Assembly: GCF_019112545.1 (NCBI RefSeq)
Contig: NW_025064915.1
Span: 1 to 24,721 of the forward strand
DNA from: Guyanagaster necrorhizus
Lineage: Eukaryota; Basidiomycota; Agaricomycetes; Agaricales; Physalacriaceae
Length of the DNA: 24,721 nt
Reading direction: 5' to 3'
Numbering within the stretch: position 1 is the first letter of the stretch; each line of letters starts with the position of its first letter. Below the pieces are notes generated by a model. The model did not search any database and had not been told where the DNA came from. It saw nothing but the letters and a program-made list of their open reading frames with translations. Shown in pieces: positions 9,655 through 21,727 of this stretch. The translations under genes were made by a program, and so were the position numbers.

Positions 9655-10139
9655 AGGTCAACAGTGTCAGTTCATTGTGCTGCTTGCAGTGGTGTTCATA
9701 TATGATCTGTTCTGCTTGCAGCATGGCTAGCTATATGCTGCTCCAGTCTGTCTGCTTCTCAGACAGTGGCATGCCAATACTGGCACTCATTGCTGTCATC
9801 ATTAAAATAGAGGTCACTGCTGACCCCTGCTCTGTAGTCAGTGCTTCTGCTTCATACTGACATGTTATATTGGAACCTGGAGCTCCTGGCATTTTCAGCC
9901 CCTCAAGCCACCCAAATGGCATCAAGGGAGTCTCTAGCACAATGTCTAATGCCAGACCTAGAGACAGAGGTTGCAGTCCTTATTGCAGGGATGTTGTGCT
10001 CAGGGGACAGGATGGGAGTGTCAGGTCTGGGTTGTTGAAACTCTGTAGCCCAAGAGTTTCCAGGCTCTCAGACAACTGCTGATGGGGATTGTGGGAGGTG
10101 CTGGTGCTGGTGCTGCTCCTCTTTCCTAGGATGTCCTTC
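9655..10139 (-). pseudogene. gag N-terminal fragment of Ty3 copy B
   Basis: Homologous to gag of copy A at about 6898-7400, including the shared MLETPLMP-GWL motif (minus strand from 9940) and a TEKQTDWSS-type motif downstream. The gag start is missing because copia inserted at 10139/10140. The fragment ends at the filler near 9655. Confidence 0.75.
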
Positions 10140-10347
10140 TGTTGTGAGTAGAGAGCAGAGTAATGTGCAGAGGATTAGAATTGGCCTCTCAAGAGAGAGA
10201 TATTCTATTTAAATACATTTTGTATTACTTTAAGATCTTTCTATGAGATACTAAATAAGTCTGGATCATAATCCAAGTCAGCTGCCACTGACTGGCATTG
10301 TATCTTTGAGTACATTCTCATACTCACTCAGAATTGCTATTCCAACA
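10140..10347 (-). repeat. 3' LTR of the copia element (208 bp)
   Basis: On the plus strand it starts TGTTGTGAGTAGAGAGCAG and ends GCTATTCCAACA. The start matches the 5' LTR stub at 22472-22493 except for one transition. On the minus strand it follows a G-rich tract directly. TATTTAAATA-like sequence near 10206-10214 could include a promoter element. Confidence 0.88.
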
Positions 10348-10357
10348 CTCCCCCTCA
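10348..10357 (-). promoter_or_regulatory. Polypurine tract of the copia element
   Basis: The minus strand reads GAGGGGGAG immediately before the LTR start TGTTGG. This is the usual position and composition of the plus-strand primer. It overlaps the end of the gag-pol frame. Confidence 0.75.
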
Positions 10358-13300
10358 ATTCTGAGTTCCTAGAATACCTGCAGATAGATACTCATGTAAT
10401 GGTCTTGGTAGGCCTTTAGTGAATATATCTGCTAAGTTCTCCTCTGATGTGCAGTGCTGAACTTTGACTTCATTTGAAGCCATGCACTCACAAACAAAGT
10501 GGTGCCATATGTCTATATGCTTCAATTGAGCATGGAATATAGGGTTCTCAGTGAATTTGATTGCAGATTGGTTGTTGATGAAAATAGTCATTGCTTTATA
10601 AGATGGCAATCCTAATTTGGTTAAGAGTGCTCATAGCCAAATTACTTCCCAGGTTGTGTGTGTGAGGGCCATATATTCTGCTTCCATAGTGGACAAGGCT
10701 ATAGTGGGCTGTTTCTTTGAACTCCAAATAACAGCTCCCCCTGTATAGGTACAGACATAACCAGATGATGATCTTCTATCTGTTCTGTCTTCTCTCCAGT
10801 CTGAGTCTGAATAAGGTATTAGCTCATCCATAGTCCCTCCATATGTGATTCTGAAGTCTAGAGTTCCCTTCAGATAGCAGAAAACCTGCTTCAAAGCTGT
10901 GACATGCTTAGCAGCCAGATTCTGCATGTACTTGCTTAATTTGGTGACAGCATGTGTAATGTTGGGCTGGAATCCATTGGCCACATACATTAGTGATCCA
11001 ACACCAGTATGATAATATTGCCTGGTGGCTGTATCAATGCCTCATGAGTCTTCTGTCAGAATTTTCTCTAGCTGTACATTTGGGTCCATAGGCATTTTGA
11101 CCAGTTTGCAGTCATTCATGCCCATTCACTCAAGTACTTTGAGAATATATGCCTTCTGAGATAGAGTGATAGTGCTCTTGTCTCAATTCCTGTCTATCTT
11201 CATGCCCAATATATATTGAATCTCCCTCATGTCTGTGACATTTAGCTTCTTCTTAAGCTCTTCTTTTATTTTAGACATGGTTTCATTATCTGGGGCAAGC
11301 AATATCATGTTATGGACATGTACAGCTACAATTATGGGACCAGAACCCATTTGTCTGATGTACACATATTGATCACTAATCAATCTGATGTATCCAAGTC
11401 CCAAAAATATAGCATTTAATTTGTCATTCCAAATTCAGCCAGATTGCTTGAGTCCATACAATATTAATTTGAGGTGTGCCACTTTTCCACTCCCATCTGA
11501 ATATTCAGGTGGCTGTGCCATGTAAATGGATTCATTGAGTTTACCATTTAAGTAAGCTCCAACAACATCCATTCCATGAATGATTAGGTTTCTTTGAGTG
11601 GCAATTGCCATGAGTAGGCAGAATGTGTCCAGCCTGACAACTGGTGCATATGTCTTGAAGAAATCAATGCCAGATACCTGTGAAAATCCTTTTGCAACAA
11701 GTCTGGCCTTATACCTGATGATTTTTCCATCACCATCCCTTTTCAATCTGTAAGTCCACTTGCAATCCACAAGTGATCTGTCTTTGAGTAATTCTTTCAG
11801 CTGCCATATGCCTAGGAAAGTTAATAGATTGTATTCTTCATCCATTGCTTTCTTCCAATGATGTCAGTCTGGCCTTGTCTTGGCTTCTTCAAGGCTTAAT
11901 GGCTCATCACTGAGGTTGTCTGCAGTTTCCACAATGCATGCATAGTCTATTGCAATATTTATGGCTTTCAAAGATAATTCTTCTGAGGTATGCTGTTGTT
12001 CCAATATTTTCACAGCTCATACACTTGGATTATGAAGTGTCTGGTAACTTGGTTGAGTCTTTGATGCAATTCAGACTGATTTGTCATGTGGTTCGATCAC
12101 TTTTCCACACTATATTGGGAAATTTGATTTGATTAATGACATATTAGGGGCTATTTCCCCTTTTGGTTCAACATTTTTGGCATCCACAGAATCATCCGAA
12201 ATGCCATCATTTTCATCTGGAGTCTGCTCAACTTTGCTTCTTGACTCCCCCTCAAGTGATGAAGAGTGAGAGACTACATAATAAGTGTCTATAGGCTCTG
12301 TAGTGTTGTTTTCAGAGAATATAACATTTCTTAAGGTCTGAATCTGCCTGGTTTGAGAGTTGTAATATCTCTAGGCCCTGGATTCATCTGTAAGACCTGT
12401 GAAAATAAATTCCCTTGACTTTGGGTCCAGTTTTGACCTCTGGTTATCTTGTTGCAACACCCAGCATTTTACTCTAAATTTCTGGAGTGCTGAAATATCT
12501 GGTTTCATGCCCTGAAACACTTCTTCTGAGGTTAGATCATTTTTGATAGCCCTGGTTGGTGATCAGTTCTTCAAGTATGTGGCATATACCACTGCTTTAG
12601 GCCATAGAAACTTTGGTAAGTGATGTTCTTCTAGCATAGCACATGCATGCTCCACAAGAGTCTGATTTATTCTCTCAGCAACTCCATTTTGAGATGGGGA
12701 GTATGCTACAGTCAATTCCAACTGTATGCCATTGTTCTGAAGGTATTCCTTTACCTCTTCATTGACATATTCCTTTCCATTGTCAATTCTCATAAACTTC
12801 AGATCCTTCCCTTTGTGGACTTTGATGTATTTTTGATACTGCTGGATCTTCTTTTGAATTTCCATATTTTGCTTTGACTTTAAAAAATACAACATTGTCC
12901 TTTGGGATTTTCCATCTGTGAAGCTTATATAATATCTTTCACCATGAATACCCTGAGTTTGGGCTGGCTCCCATAGATCTAAAAATGTCATTTCCCCTAT
13001 TTCAGTATAGTCCCTTTCAGCTTCCTGTGGAAATAGCTTGGTATGATGTTTGGCTTTTATGCAAGCTATGCAATCTGTCTGAAGCTTGGCTGACTCATCT
13101 ATATCCATCCTCTTGACCATTTTCTTCCTAAATAGTCTCTTTACTGATCCCATATTTAAGTGGCCTAATATTTTGTGCCACTTTTGCTATGATCAGGCTG
13201 ATTTTGTAGCATGGGCCTGAGTTATTTCTGGAACAATGATGTCAAGGCTGTACAGCTTTGATATTTTATCTCTATGGCTGATTATCTTACCATGTAGTGA

Positions 13301-14178
13301 GATAATATCTATTCTGGACTCTTTGAATTTGAGTTCAAATCCAGCATCTGTAATGCACTCTATTGACATAAGATTGAATGGTGTATCAGGGCAGTGGATA
13401 CACTCTTTTAGTGTGACTGGAGTGATCTTTTCTCCTTCAACCATTTTAATCTTGACAGTTCCCCTTCCCAAGCCTTTGGATTTGCCTACACCAATGACTT
13501 CATGTTCTGGGGTTTCAACATAGTCAGAAAAATATAATCTATTTTTGACTATATATCTGGCAGTGCCAGAGTCTCCTAGCCATAATACTCCTGAGAGTGA
13601 GGTAAGTGCAATGTCTGTTGCACAAAATATGTAGTCTTCTTCTTCTGAGTCCAATTTGGCAACATATGCCTGAGTCTGGCCCTTTCCCTTTCCTTTCCAT
13701 GACTTTCCAGAATTCTTCTTCCCATTTGGGCAATTTGTCCTGATGTGACTAGTTTTCCCACATCTATAACATGTGACTTTTGAATTGGACTTCTTGCCAT
13801 GTGCTGCAAGTGTTGTAGTCCAATCAGAAGTCTTTTCCTTTAATCAGATGTCTTTCTGAAGAATTCAGGAAATCAACTTGTAAGAATCTTTCAAGTCAGC
13901 AGTATCCACTGATGAGATGAATGAATCCCATGATTCTAGGAGTGATGTAAGCAGTGTGATAGAGAAGTCCTCCTCCTTGACTTTCTGCTTAAGGGATGCC
14001 AGCTCCTCCTGATAGAACCTCAAAGTCCTAATATGCTCCTCTATGTTTCCTCCTTCTTCACACTGAGCTCTGAAGAATTTCCTTCTGACAAGGACAATTC
14101 CCATGGGTCCCTTGGACTCATACATATCTTTCAGAGCTTTCCAGGCTTCTGCAAAAGTCTTTGAACCAGCAATATATA
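10355..14178 (-). pseudogene. copia gag-pol: zinc knuckle, protease, integrase, RT and RNase H (3' part)
   Basis: Almost everything lies in one minus-strand frame with only stop codons, mostly CGA-to-TGA type (for example 11435-11437 and 10631-10633). The order is: gag (14178-13809), CCHC knuckle (13730-13771), protease with DSGTAR around 13575, integrase with HKILGH near 13160, CIACIK, and the DLW/IDNGKEY/NGVAERINQ acidic residues (13160-12560), RT (11845-11180) and RNase H (10990-10355; DSDW, STMEAEY, NNQSA, HIDIWHHF motifs). The RT box that should read HVDD or YVDD is HVHN at 11309-11320, so both catalytic aspartates are lost. With the gag piece at 22162-22388 the full gene has about 1,349 codons, normal for this superfamily. 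Copy C splits it at 14178/22162. Confidence 0.92.
14174..14178. repeat. Target-site duplication of Ty3 copy C, left
   Basis: ATATA directly before the LTR start, identical to 22162-22166. A 5-bp duplication is normal for Ty3 integrases. Confidence 0.85.
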
Positions 14179-14612
14179 TGTTAGGCCCAAGCATCACATG
14201 AGTGGGACCACATGATAAACAGTCATCCCTTTGCACTTTGAGAGATCAGCTGAGTTCACGGAGTTGGTCTTCCTTCAGTGTGACTCAAGGTCAAGTGTTA
14301 GACTCAAGGTAGAATGGTAGTTATAAACTTTAGCTCAAAGCTGGGGTATACCAGCGAGAGCCATCAGTCTTAAATACTGTACAGGTGGTACTAATAATAC
14401 AACTACTAATTGTGTTAGCCTGTGTCTATGGTGCCTATTGTCCTTGAGCATCATTACTGTACATAAAAGGATGCTTGTGTATTGTCAGGCATTCTTGTTG
14501 CAATCGACTTGATAGCAGGTTAGTTGTGCTGACTAAGCCTTCCCACAATCCTATGCCTTCTGACTAAGCATAAATAGAGGTGAATAGGACAGAAAAAGAA
14601 GAAATCGTAATA
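14179..14612 (-). repeat. 3' LTR of copy C (434 bp)
   Basis: It runs from TGTTAGGCCC to CGTAATA on the plus strand and has the same length as the 5' LTR. By eye about 28 differences separate the two, all transitions and none indels. The terminal CA has become TA at 14611. Many differences are CA against TG at the same dinucleotide. Confidence 0.93.
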
Positions 14613-14625
14613 TTACCCCCCACTT
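14613..14625 (-). promoter_or_regulatory. Polypurine tract of copy C
   Basis: The minus strand reads AAGTGGGGGGTAA immediately upstream of the 3' LTR. This is the expected plus-strand priming site. It lies about 20 bp downstream of the pol stop (14647-14649). Confidence 0.8.
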
Positions 14626-14646
14626 AAGACCATTGTCCCGATGGCT

Positions 14647-17600
14647 TTAATTAAGGGATAATTCATAGTCATGTATAGCATCATCAGCTGCCATTTGTTT
14701 TTCATTAACCCATTGATTTGATTCAGATCCATATCCCTTCCAGGAAACCAGGTAGTCAACTGTTGTGATCATGCCGCCACTGTGGACTTTAATCTTTCGT
14801 AGTTTATGGTTTAAGACTTGGTCAATCTCGTAATGTTCCTCATCATTGATTAAGTCAGATGGGGGTGGCAGTGGTCGATCCTGGTTGAGAAAGGCCAGAG
14901 CGATATATGCGGAGAGAAGTGCTTCATTGAACACGTTGTGAACCTTCCAACCTACTGGGAGGTGCAATTTGTAGGCACTTTCCCCGACTTTTGTGATAAT
15001 AGGAAAGGGGCCAGTCTGCTTGTCAGCAAGTTTTTGTTTTGGGCATGGTAGGTGGAGGTTCATTGTGTCTAGCCAGACTTTATCACTGACTTGGTAGTTA
15101 TATGCTGGACAATGATGTTTGTCATATTGTTTCTTCATTACCGCCACGGCCTTTTCAAGGGCATTCTTCGTTTCAATGTGAATTTTTGCCATGTCTGTGG
15201 CAAAGTCCGTTGAGGTGGGCATTGTGGTTTTGTGGTGTATGGTATGGGTGATATGGGAGTGTCGCCCATGGTTGACAAAGAATGGGGTTCGTCCTGTAGT
15301 GGAGTGTATATGATTATTGTGTTGAAATGCTGCTAATGCTAGCCATTCAACCCAATCATCCTGTTGGTAGTTGATGAATAATCAGAGGTACTTCTCAACC
15401 TCTTGATTTGCTTGCTCGGTTTGGCTGTTGGTTTGTGGATGGTAGGCTGTGGATGCATTACGTTTAATGCTGAGCAGTCTGTACAAGTCGTCAAGGAATT
15501 TAGAGATGAACTGAGGCCCCCTGTCGGAGATGACCACTTGGGGCATCCCATACTTGGCGTATACTTCATCCCACAGGATCTTGGCCCATCCTTCCGAGGT
15601 CAGTTCTGTAGAGCATGTGATTGGGATGATGGCTTTGGAGAATCGATCAACTATGACGAGGATCGCATCATAGCCATTGCAGTCAGAAAGGCCAGTGATC
15701 ATGTCGACCAAAATGTGGGTCCATGGGGATGTTGGTATCTCATTCGGATGTAGGGGGGCCACTTGTGATTGTGTCGAGGCTTTTCCCCTTTGACAGGTTT
15801 CACATCTCTTGACATATGCTGCAATGTCGTTGCCCAGTTTGGGCCACTAATAGTCTCATAGCACGAGTTTTTTTGTCTTAGCAATGCCCGGATGCCCGGC
15901 AGTGGTGTGGTCATGGTACATAGTGATGATTTCTCTGCACAAACCATGATCTCATGGCACATAGATCCTTCCGTCATAATGGATCAGTCCCCCTTCTTTT
16001 ATCATACCCCATTCATGGTTAAGTGAGGGAGCAACCCTTTGATTCTACTTATGGGTATCATGGGTCACGCTTTTGACTTGTTCATGGATCTCTTCCTCTG
16101 TCGGCATGATTAACACCCAGAAATGTTTGGGTCATAGAATTGTGACTCCTGTGTTGTCATCTCCCCCCTGATTGTGGTCAGCCTATTGGAATAAGAGGTC
16201 TGCCTTCTTGTTCATGACCCCGGCCTTGTGATGAAGGGTGTATTAGTACTGGGCAAGTTCAGTGACCCACTGGGCTTGCCATCGGTTCAGCTTCTGTGGT
16301 TGATGGAAGTACCTGAGATTTTGATGATCTGTCCAAATTTCAAAGGTCTTAGAGGCGCCAATCAGGTAGTGTCACCATTCCTCCAGGGCAAGCATTATTG
16401 CCAATAACTCCTTGTTATAAATCTCATAGTTTCTCTCGGTCATAGTTAGCACCTTGGAGAGGAAGGTGACTGGATGCCACTTCCCGTCTTGCTCTTGTGA
16501 CAGTACCGCCCCTATTGCTCCCTCACTGGAGTTGGCTTCTACATGGAACCTTCCCTTCTGAGATGGTATAGTGAGGACTACATCCTTGGCTAGTCACCGT
16601 TTCAGGTCCATAAAGGCAAGTTGTTGAGGCTCTCTCCATCTCTATGGGGCATTACCAGTAAGCTGGGTCATGGGGCGAATGACTTTGCTGTAGTCTTGGA
16701 TAAATCACCAGTAGAAGTTAGTGAAACCGAGGAAGGATTGTAATTCCTTTTTCTTGGTTGGCATTGGCCATTCCACTACTCCTGCTACCTTGACCAGATC
16801 CATCCTAATGTTTCCTTCACTAATGATCACTCCGAGGTACTCCATCTCTAGAACTTCAAATTTGCATTTCTCTGCTTTGAGGAATAGCTTGTGTTTCCTC
16901 ATGCAGGCAAGCACTTGTCACACTAGTTCATGGTGTTCCTCCTTGGTTCGGGACATGATGAGGATATTGTCTAGATAGATAGTGACCTTTCCGGTGGAGA
17001 TGAGGTCCTTGAATATGTCATTCATCATCCACTGAAAGGTAGTGGGGGAGTTCGTCAGGCTGAAGAACATCACAGTTGGTTCGAACAGCCCTTGGTTTGT
17101 TCTGAAGGCTGCTTTCCATTTGTCCCCTTCCTTGATTTGGACATTGTTATATCCCCAGTGAATGTCAAGCTTGGTGTAATATCTAGCCCCTCAGAGTTTG
17201 TCCATGAGTTCTGAGATCAAGAGCAGTGGGTATCAGTTTTTGATTGTCATCTCGTTTAGTTTCTAGTAGTCTTGAACCGGTCGGAGCTTGCTGTCTTTCT
17301 TCTTTATGAAGAAGAACAGTGATGCCATTGGGGATTTGGATGGTCGAATGCGTCTGCTGGACAGGTTCTCATCAAGGAACCTGTCGAGTTCCTGCTGCTC
17401 CTGGATGCCGAGAGAATAGGTTTTACAGTCCAGATTAGCATTAGCATTGGGGATCAGTTCGATAGCATAATCCCAAGGTTTCAGATCTGGGAGTTTGTCG
17501 AAACTCTCTTTCTCAAAGAGATCTCGATAATCTTAAGCCCATTCTGGTACTATCTCCTCAAACATCTTTTCCGCCTTTTCTTTGCTGGCTTTGGCTGCTA

Positions 17601-18567
17601 AATTGTTGGCATGATGTACAGCCCAAATGCGAATTTCCTGCTGCAGATCAATGGCTAGGATGGTTTCACCATCCTCCATTTTCTCATCCCATCTGTCTTC
17701 TGGATCCTTGTCAGACAATTCAAATGGAATTTTTCTACACTGACACTGGGCGAAAGTGATCTGCTCGGTCTTCCAGTTGATAAGTGGGTTATGCCGAATA
17801 AGCCAATCATGTCCCAAGAATAATTCCTTGGTTCTGAGGTCTATTACAGCCAGATCGATTCGTTCAGAATGATCTCCAATGGTTAGACAGAGTTTGACAA
17901 ACTCTGTAATTGAGCCAGCTTGATTCTTTGTTCCATTGGCATTATAGATGGGGATTGGGGCAGCAGTGGATCATGTGGGAAGTCGATTTTGTTGGACAAA
18001 GGCCTGGTTTATCGAGCTACTGGTGCATCCACTATCGATCGGGGCAGTTACTGAGTGTAATGACTGATTAGTCAGGGTCTTGATTTGTGCTTTCGTCGTT
18101 AAATCCCTTCTGGGAGTTTTAGCATGCCTAATGAATTTGTGGGGCCCCTTCAGTTCGTCTAGCCATTCAAGGGCCCTGCTTCGCTCGGCACTTTTTAGTT
18201 CCTCTATGATTTCGGCTGTAGCTTCCGTCTCCCTAGTCTAATGTATCCATCCCTGTAGTGTGGCTATTGCTACATGGCTATCTCCTGCTTCTTTGATAGC
18301 CCTCCAGGTCCATTCTGTTTTGAATGGTTTGAGCCATTTTGAGGGGCTCTCTGCTCCTGTTCAGCCCATGGGCAATTGAGTTTTCTTTTCTTGCAACTCT
18401 TTGAGATGTGCATTAACTGCTTGTAGTATATTCGAATGCATATTTAATGGCATAGGCATAACTACAGAGGTATCGTAAGTCTGTTCAATGGCTGGAATAG
18501 GCACACCATGAAGTCCATTGGCCAACTCAGTGGAGTCGCTCACTGGTTGGCCCTGTCTTTTACCTCC
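14647..18567 (-). pseudogene. pol of copy C: protease, RT, RNase H, integrase and chromodomain
   Basis: One frame of 1,307 codons without frameshifts but with about 20 stops. The protease DSGCT is intact (Asp 18034-18036; GHDWL near 17815). The RT lies at about 17400-16700; its YLDD box is YLDN (16966-16977). In RNase H, the Asp after VEA is Asn (codon 16531-16533), while the TDHQNL motif is intact. Integrase has HHCC zinc residues (HDHTTAGHPG and CETCQ, about 15900-15780), and its D, D, E residues are present (LVDMITG, ISDRGPQF, QTEQANQE; 15762-15382). A TGA at 15382-15384, probably from CGA, breaks it. The C-terminal chromodomain (about 14840-14650; HYEID, YLVSWKGYG, NQW) is intact. Chromodomains of this family bind methylated histone H3 and guide integration. 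Confidence 0.93.
18540..18567 (-). promoter_or_regulatory. 28-nt gag/pol overlap of copy C (-1 frame relation)
   Basis: Gag ends at TGA 18540-18542. The pol frame opens after TGA 18568-18570 and is shifted by -1. The overlap begins GGAGGTAAAAGAC and ends ACCAGTGA. Length and frame relation are the same as in copy A (2054-2081). This suggests Gag-Pol was made by -1 frameshifting within this window, possibly at the A-AAA-G run. Confidence 0.5.
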
Positions 18568-21464
18568 TCAACCTTTGTTTCTTTTCTGAGTTCTTCATCT
18601 TCCTTCTGCAGTTCAGCTATCTGGGCTCATATGTCTTCACAGGTTCTTTTCTTCTTTGGGCAGTCCTTGGCCATGTGCCTCTTCTGTCCACAATTAAAGC
18701 ATTTGCCTTCCTTCTTCATATGGTCTATATCTATTGGCTTTCTGGTACCAGTATATGTTGTCCTGATCCCAGTCTTCTGGCTCCCGTAGATCGGCGATGG
18801 AGGGGATCTCAATGATTTCCCGGCAGTTTGCTCTGACTTATTCAGGGTTGGCAGTGTCAATTTCTTGATGTATTCTTGCAAGGTCGATGCTTCTGCTTTC
18901 TGCCTTTGTTGCTCCTTGTACATCTCGATGATCCTTTCCTTCCATTTGTCATATCCAACCGGCATCAACATCTTGATGCCCATCACGGAGATCATTGTGA
19001 GGTACAAGGAGGGGACCCCTCATTTGAGGGCTTTGACTATCCTGCCATTGTTTGCGACATCTTCCCATATTCTGGCCAGTTTGGCGAGCCATTCTAGCTC
19101 ATCAAAGTAATCTGTCACTGCTTTATCTCCCATCTTGTATTTTTTAATCTTTTGCTTGTGTACCTCCTGTACCACCAGATCAATGAATTTGTCATTTAGC
19201 ATGCGCTTGAAGACTGGCTAGGAGGGATATCGGTAGTGTCCCCTTGTGGTGGACCAAAAGTTGGGGGAAATGAGTATCCACCACATCTTGGCTTTGTCTT
19301 TGAGGTAGGAGGTGGCGAACGTGACTTTGTTTATATCGGTTCCTAGGAACCCAATGTAGACTTTGAAGTACTGTTCACAGTCCACTAGAAATCAGTTGAT
19401 GTCATTGGAAACTCCTTTAAAAGGGTGGGGCTTCCGAAGAAGATCAGGGTGGCACTGGAGTATGTTAGCATTGTTGGGCAAGGCCTCCATTGGATTTGGC
19501 CATTCGTCAAACAGCAGCTGGTTCCATTCCACTAGTGGTCCTGGGAACAAGTGTAGGGAGTGGTCATCAGCAACTGGGCTCCCTTTGATGTCTTCCACCC
19601 ATATGATTACACCATCCTGTATGGTGAACCCAAGGCAGACAGCTTCTGGGTCATCTTATGCAGGTTCCTTTCCTTTCTCACTTGGTCTGGCCTGATCAGA
19701 GGGTGGTTGTCCCCCGAGGAGTTGGCTCCCTTTGCTGACCCAGGGATTTGGAGGCATTGTGGTTGGTGCTCGGGATCAGTTCAGCCAAGCAGCCATGGTT
19801 TGGATGGAATAGTCAGAGGTTGTCAAGATGCTTCAGGCCAAGGGAGCCCAATACACAGCTCAGTTCGGGTTGACAGGAGGAGTCTGTGGCATCGGCCATG
19901 TGGTTATGGGCCGATAGGCTGGTAGTCAGCTGACTGGGAATTTGGAGTGTCAGCTGTTATATTGTTGGGCCACATAGTCCATCGCAGCTTGCTTCAGAAT
20001 TTCTGTTCACTCATTAGTGTCTGAATGAAGATATAATTGTCCCATATATGATGCTACCCAAGTAGCATTGTGCCATAGGAAATTTACCCCTTGTAGGTAA
20101 TACTCCTGGTATTCCCATTCTCGTTCTTTGTGCGCCAACCTTTATACTTCTTTTCTGTCCGTTTCTTCTGCTGAATCATATGGCGGTCCCCTTGGAGGTT
20201 CACTGCTCTCCGTTTCTTCTTCCTCATCCTCTTCCTCGAGGAGGAAACCAACGGGCTAGTCGTATAAACTCCCTTCCCCTTCTTGCTGTATTGTCATCAC
20301 ACTGCTCTGACTGGGTGCTCGGTCCAGCAGCTGGGGTGCTTGAATCATAGAAGGAGGGCAGTCGACCTCTGATGTTCGAGTCGTGGTGGTTTCCACCTGT
20401 TGCTCTTGCCACCTCCACTTGTCCACAATAGAGGCAGATGTTTCGCTGGTAGTCATTGTTGTCAACAAGTTGTCCGACCACCCTGCTTCTGAGAAATCCC
20501 CGGAGAGCTCAGGCAGGGATGTGAGCATTTCCAGGGACTCGAAGCCCATAGTGTCTGACAACAGACTCGTTGCTGTCAAACCTGGTGTCAGCACTGGGAG
20601 TTCTTCAGGAAGGGGGATACTGAAGGGATGGGGGCCGAGGGGAGGAACCTGCTGTGCTTCCTTCTGCTGCTCTGGTTTCCTCCTGGTATCATCGGTAGCT
20701 TCAGACACTGCTTCCAGTGCTGGGTTCTCAGAATATGGGAGTTGAGAGAGAGGGGTCTGCTTGTACTGGGGCGAGGACGCGAGCGCCCTTGGGCCATAGT
20801 CTGTACCAGTTGGAGATGTTGGCACAGGCCAAACATCCTCTCTCCACCTCCTGCTGCTGGTCTCGGTTCTGCTTGTCATACTCTGTGGCTTCTCTCCTCT
20901 GCTGAGCCTCCTCCGTCTGTGGGCCATGCTCGCTATGTACTGGCTGTGGCTTATTTCGAGGTTGATGCTCTTCTTGTCAGATGGCCTCATCATAGTTGAA
21001 GGGGCGGGTGAGATCCCAACTGAGGAAGTATCGGTGTACAGTTTCTTCCCAGATTCTTCATCGTTCTTCACTGGTTTGGTCACCCCCCACTTGGTGGCTG
21101 TGATGACTGATAGGGGGGGTGCCGCAAGGCTCGCTAGCAGGTGTGATGGGTTGGGATCTTCGAGCCATCCTAGGGGCATCGAAAGAGTCCCAGGCATAGT
21201 TGGCAATCCCATGGGTACAGGGGGCAGAAGAGGGATCAGGGGAGGGGGACTGTTCAAAGAAATCTTTGGGGAGATCCTGGTCCTCCCCATGGAGGACCAC
21301 ATCCAGTACAAGGATTCCTTGTCATCTTGTGATGCTATCATGCTGACTTCTGGGTCGAGAGGACTGTTGTCTTCTTGCTTCTTCCTGACCATTCCTTGGA
21401 TGAGGGCTGCTAGGCCTGGCTTCTGGGGGCTGGTAGGTTGTTCATCAGGATTCGGAGATGTCAT
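18540..21464 (-). pseudogene. gag of Ty3 copy C
   Basis: Frame of 975 codons from ATG 21462-21464 to TGA 18540-18542. The start aligns with copy D (both begin MTSPNPD) and copy A. The first 402 codons (to 20259) are uninterrupted and rich in Pro, Ser and Thr, with the MPLGWLED motif shared within the family. The capsid-like region is at about 19600-18850, including PFKGVSNDIN, DYFDELEWLAKLA and YDKWKERIIEMY motifs. A CCHC zinc knuckle (CFNCGQKRHMAKDC) lies at 18660-18701 and is intact, followed by a Lys-rich stretch. Stops occur at 20256-20258 and further on. Gag would form the particle and bind element RNA. This is longer than many Ty3 Gag proteins because of the N-terminal extension, whose role is unknown. 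Confidence 0.85.
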
Positions 21465-21727
21465 GGAGGGAAAGGTCAGAGGTTATGTTTCATAGAATAG
21501 TCTGAATATGTTGAAACTCTTGATAATGTCTGAGGGCCCAGGCGGTGATAGAATGGCATCCCCAGCACAGCTGGATGATCACCAAAGTCCTATCAATGTT
21601 CCGATGATGGAGGAGAGGAGTTCGAAGAACTCATGGTCAAAGTTCAGGTCGGTAGAGGTTGCAGGGGGCATTCGGTTTCTCAGCACAATTGGGCTTGAGA
21701 AAGGGAAGCTAGCAGCTTTGAGCTAAT
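21465..21727 (-). other. 5' leader of Ty3 copy C
   Basis: Untranslated sequence of 263 nt between the LTR and the gag start, homologous to the leaders of copies A and D. It contains the primer-binding site at its LTR-proximal end. Confidence 0.75.
21713..21727 (-). promoter_or_regulatory. Primer-binding site of copy C (self-priming type)
   Basis: The minus strand reads ATTAGCTCAAAGCTG directly after the LTR. It is complementary over 14 nt, without mismatch, to CAGCTTTGAGCTAA in the LTR (21879-21892). That sequence lies about 33 nt downstream of a TATA-like box, so it would be the 5' end of the element RNA. Elements of the Tf1/sushi group prime reverse transcription this way instead of using a tRNA 3' end. 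Confidence 0.75.

Larger units (their letters stand above)
8269..10139 (-). mobile_element. Ty3 copy B remnant (oldest layer)
   Basis: Minus-strand remnant of the same Ty3 family: part of gag at 10139-9655, filler sequence, then pol from about 9420 to RT at 8269. Copy A is inserted at its left end (within RT). The copia element is inserted at its right end, where the sequence up to ccttc (10135-10139) lines up with copy A at about 7395. Both ends of B are therefore explained by later insertions. The rest of B should lie outside the window on both sides of the stack. Confidence 0.75.

Noticed and set aside
9429..9663. A solo LTR reading TGTTATGT...GTCAACA in copy B
   Set aside because: The right end (ggtcaacagtgtcag) is homologous to copy A gag (gggtcaatggtatcag), so it belongs to gag. 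The flanking 5-mers ataac and gtgtc do not match.
20256..21464. The 402-codon open frame as a host gene
   Set aside because: Its start, leader and motifs match gag of copies A and D. It is followed in the same frame by capsid-like and zinc-knuckle sequence inside an element bounded by LTRs.
20926..21495. A 189-codon plus-strand open frame
   Set aside because: It lies opposite copy C gag, whose minus-strand frame is supported by homology to copies A, B and D. The plus-strand translation shows no family similarity.
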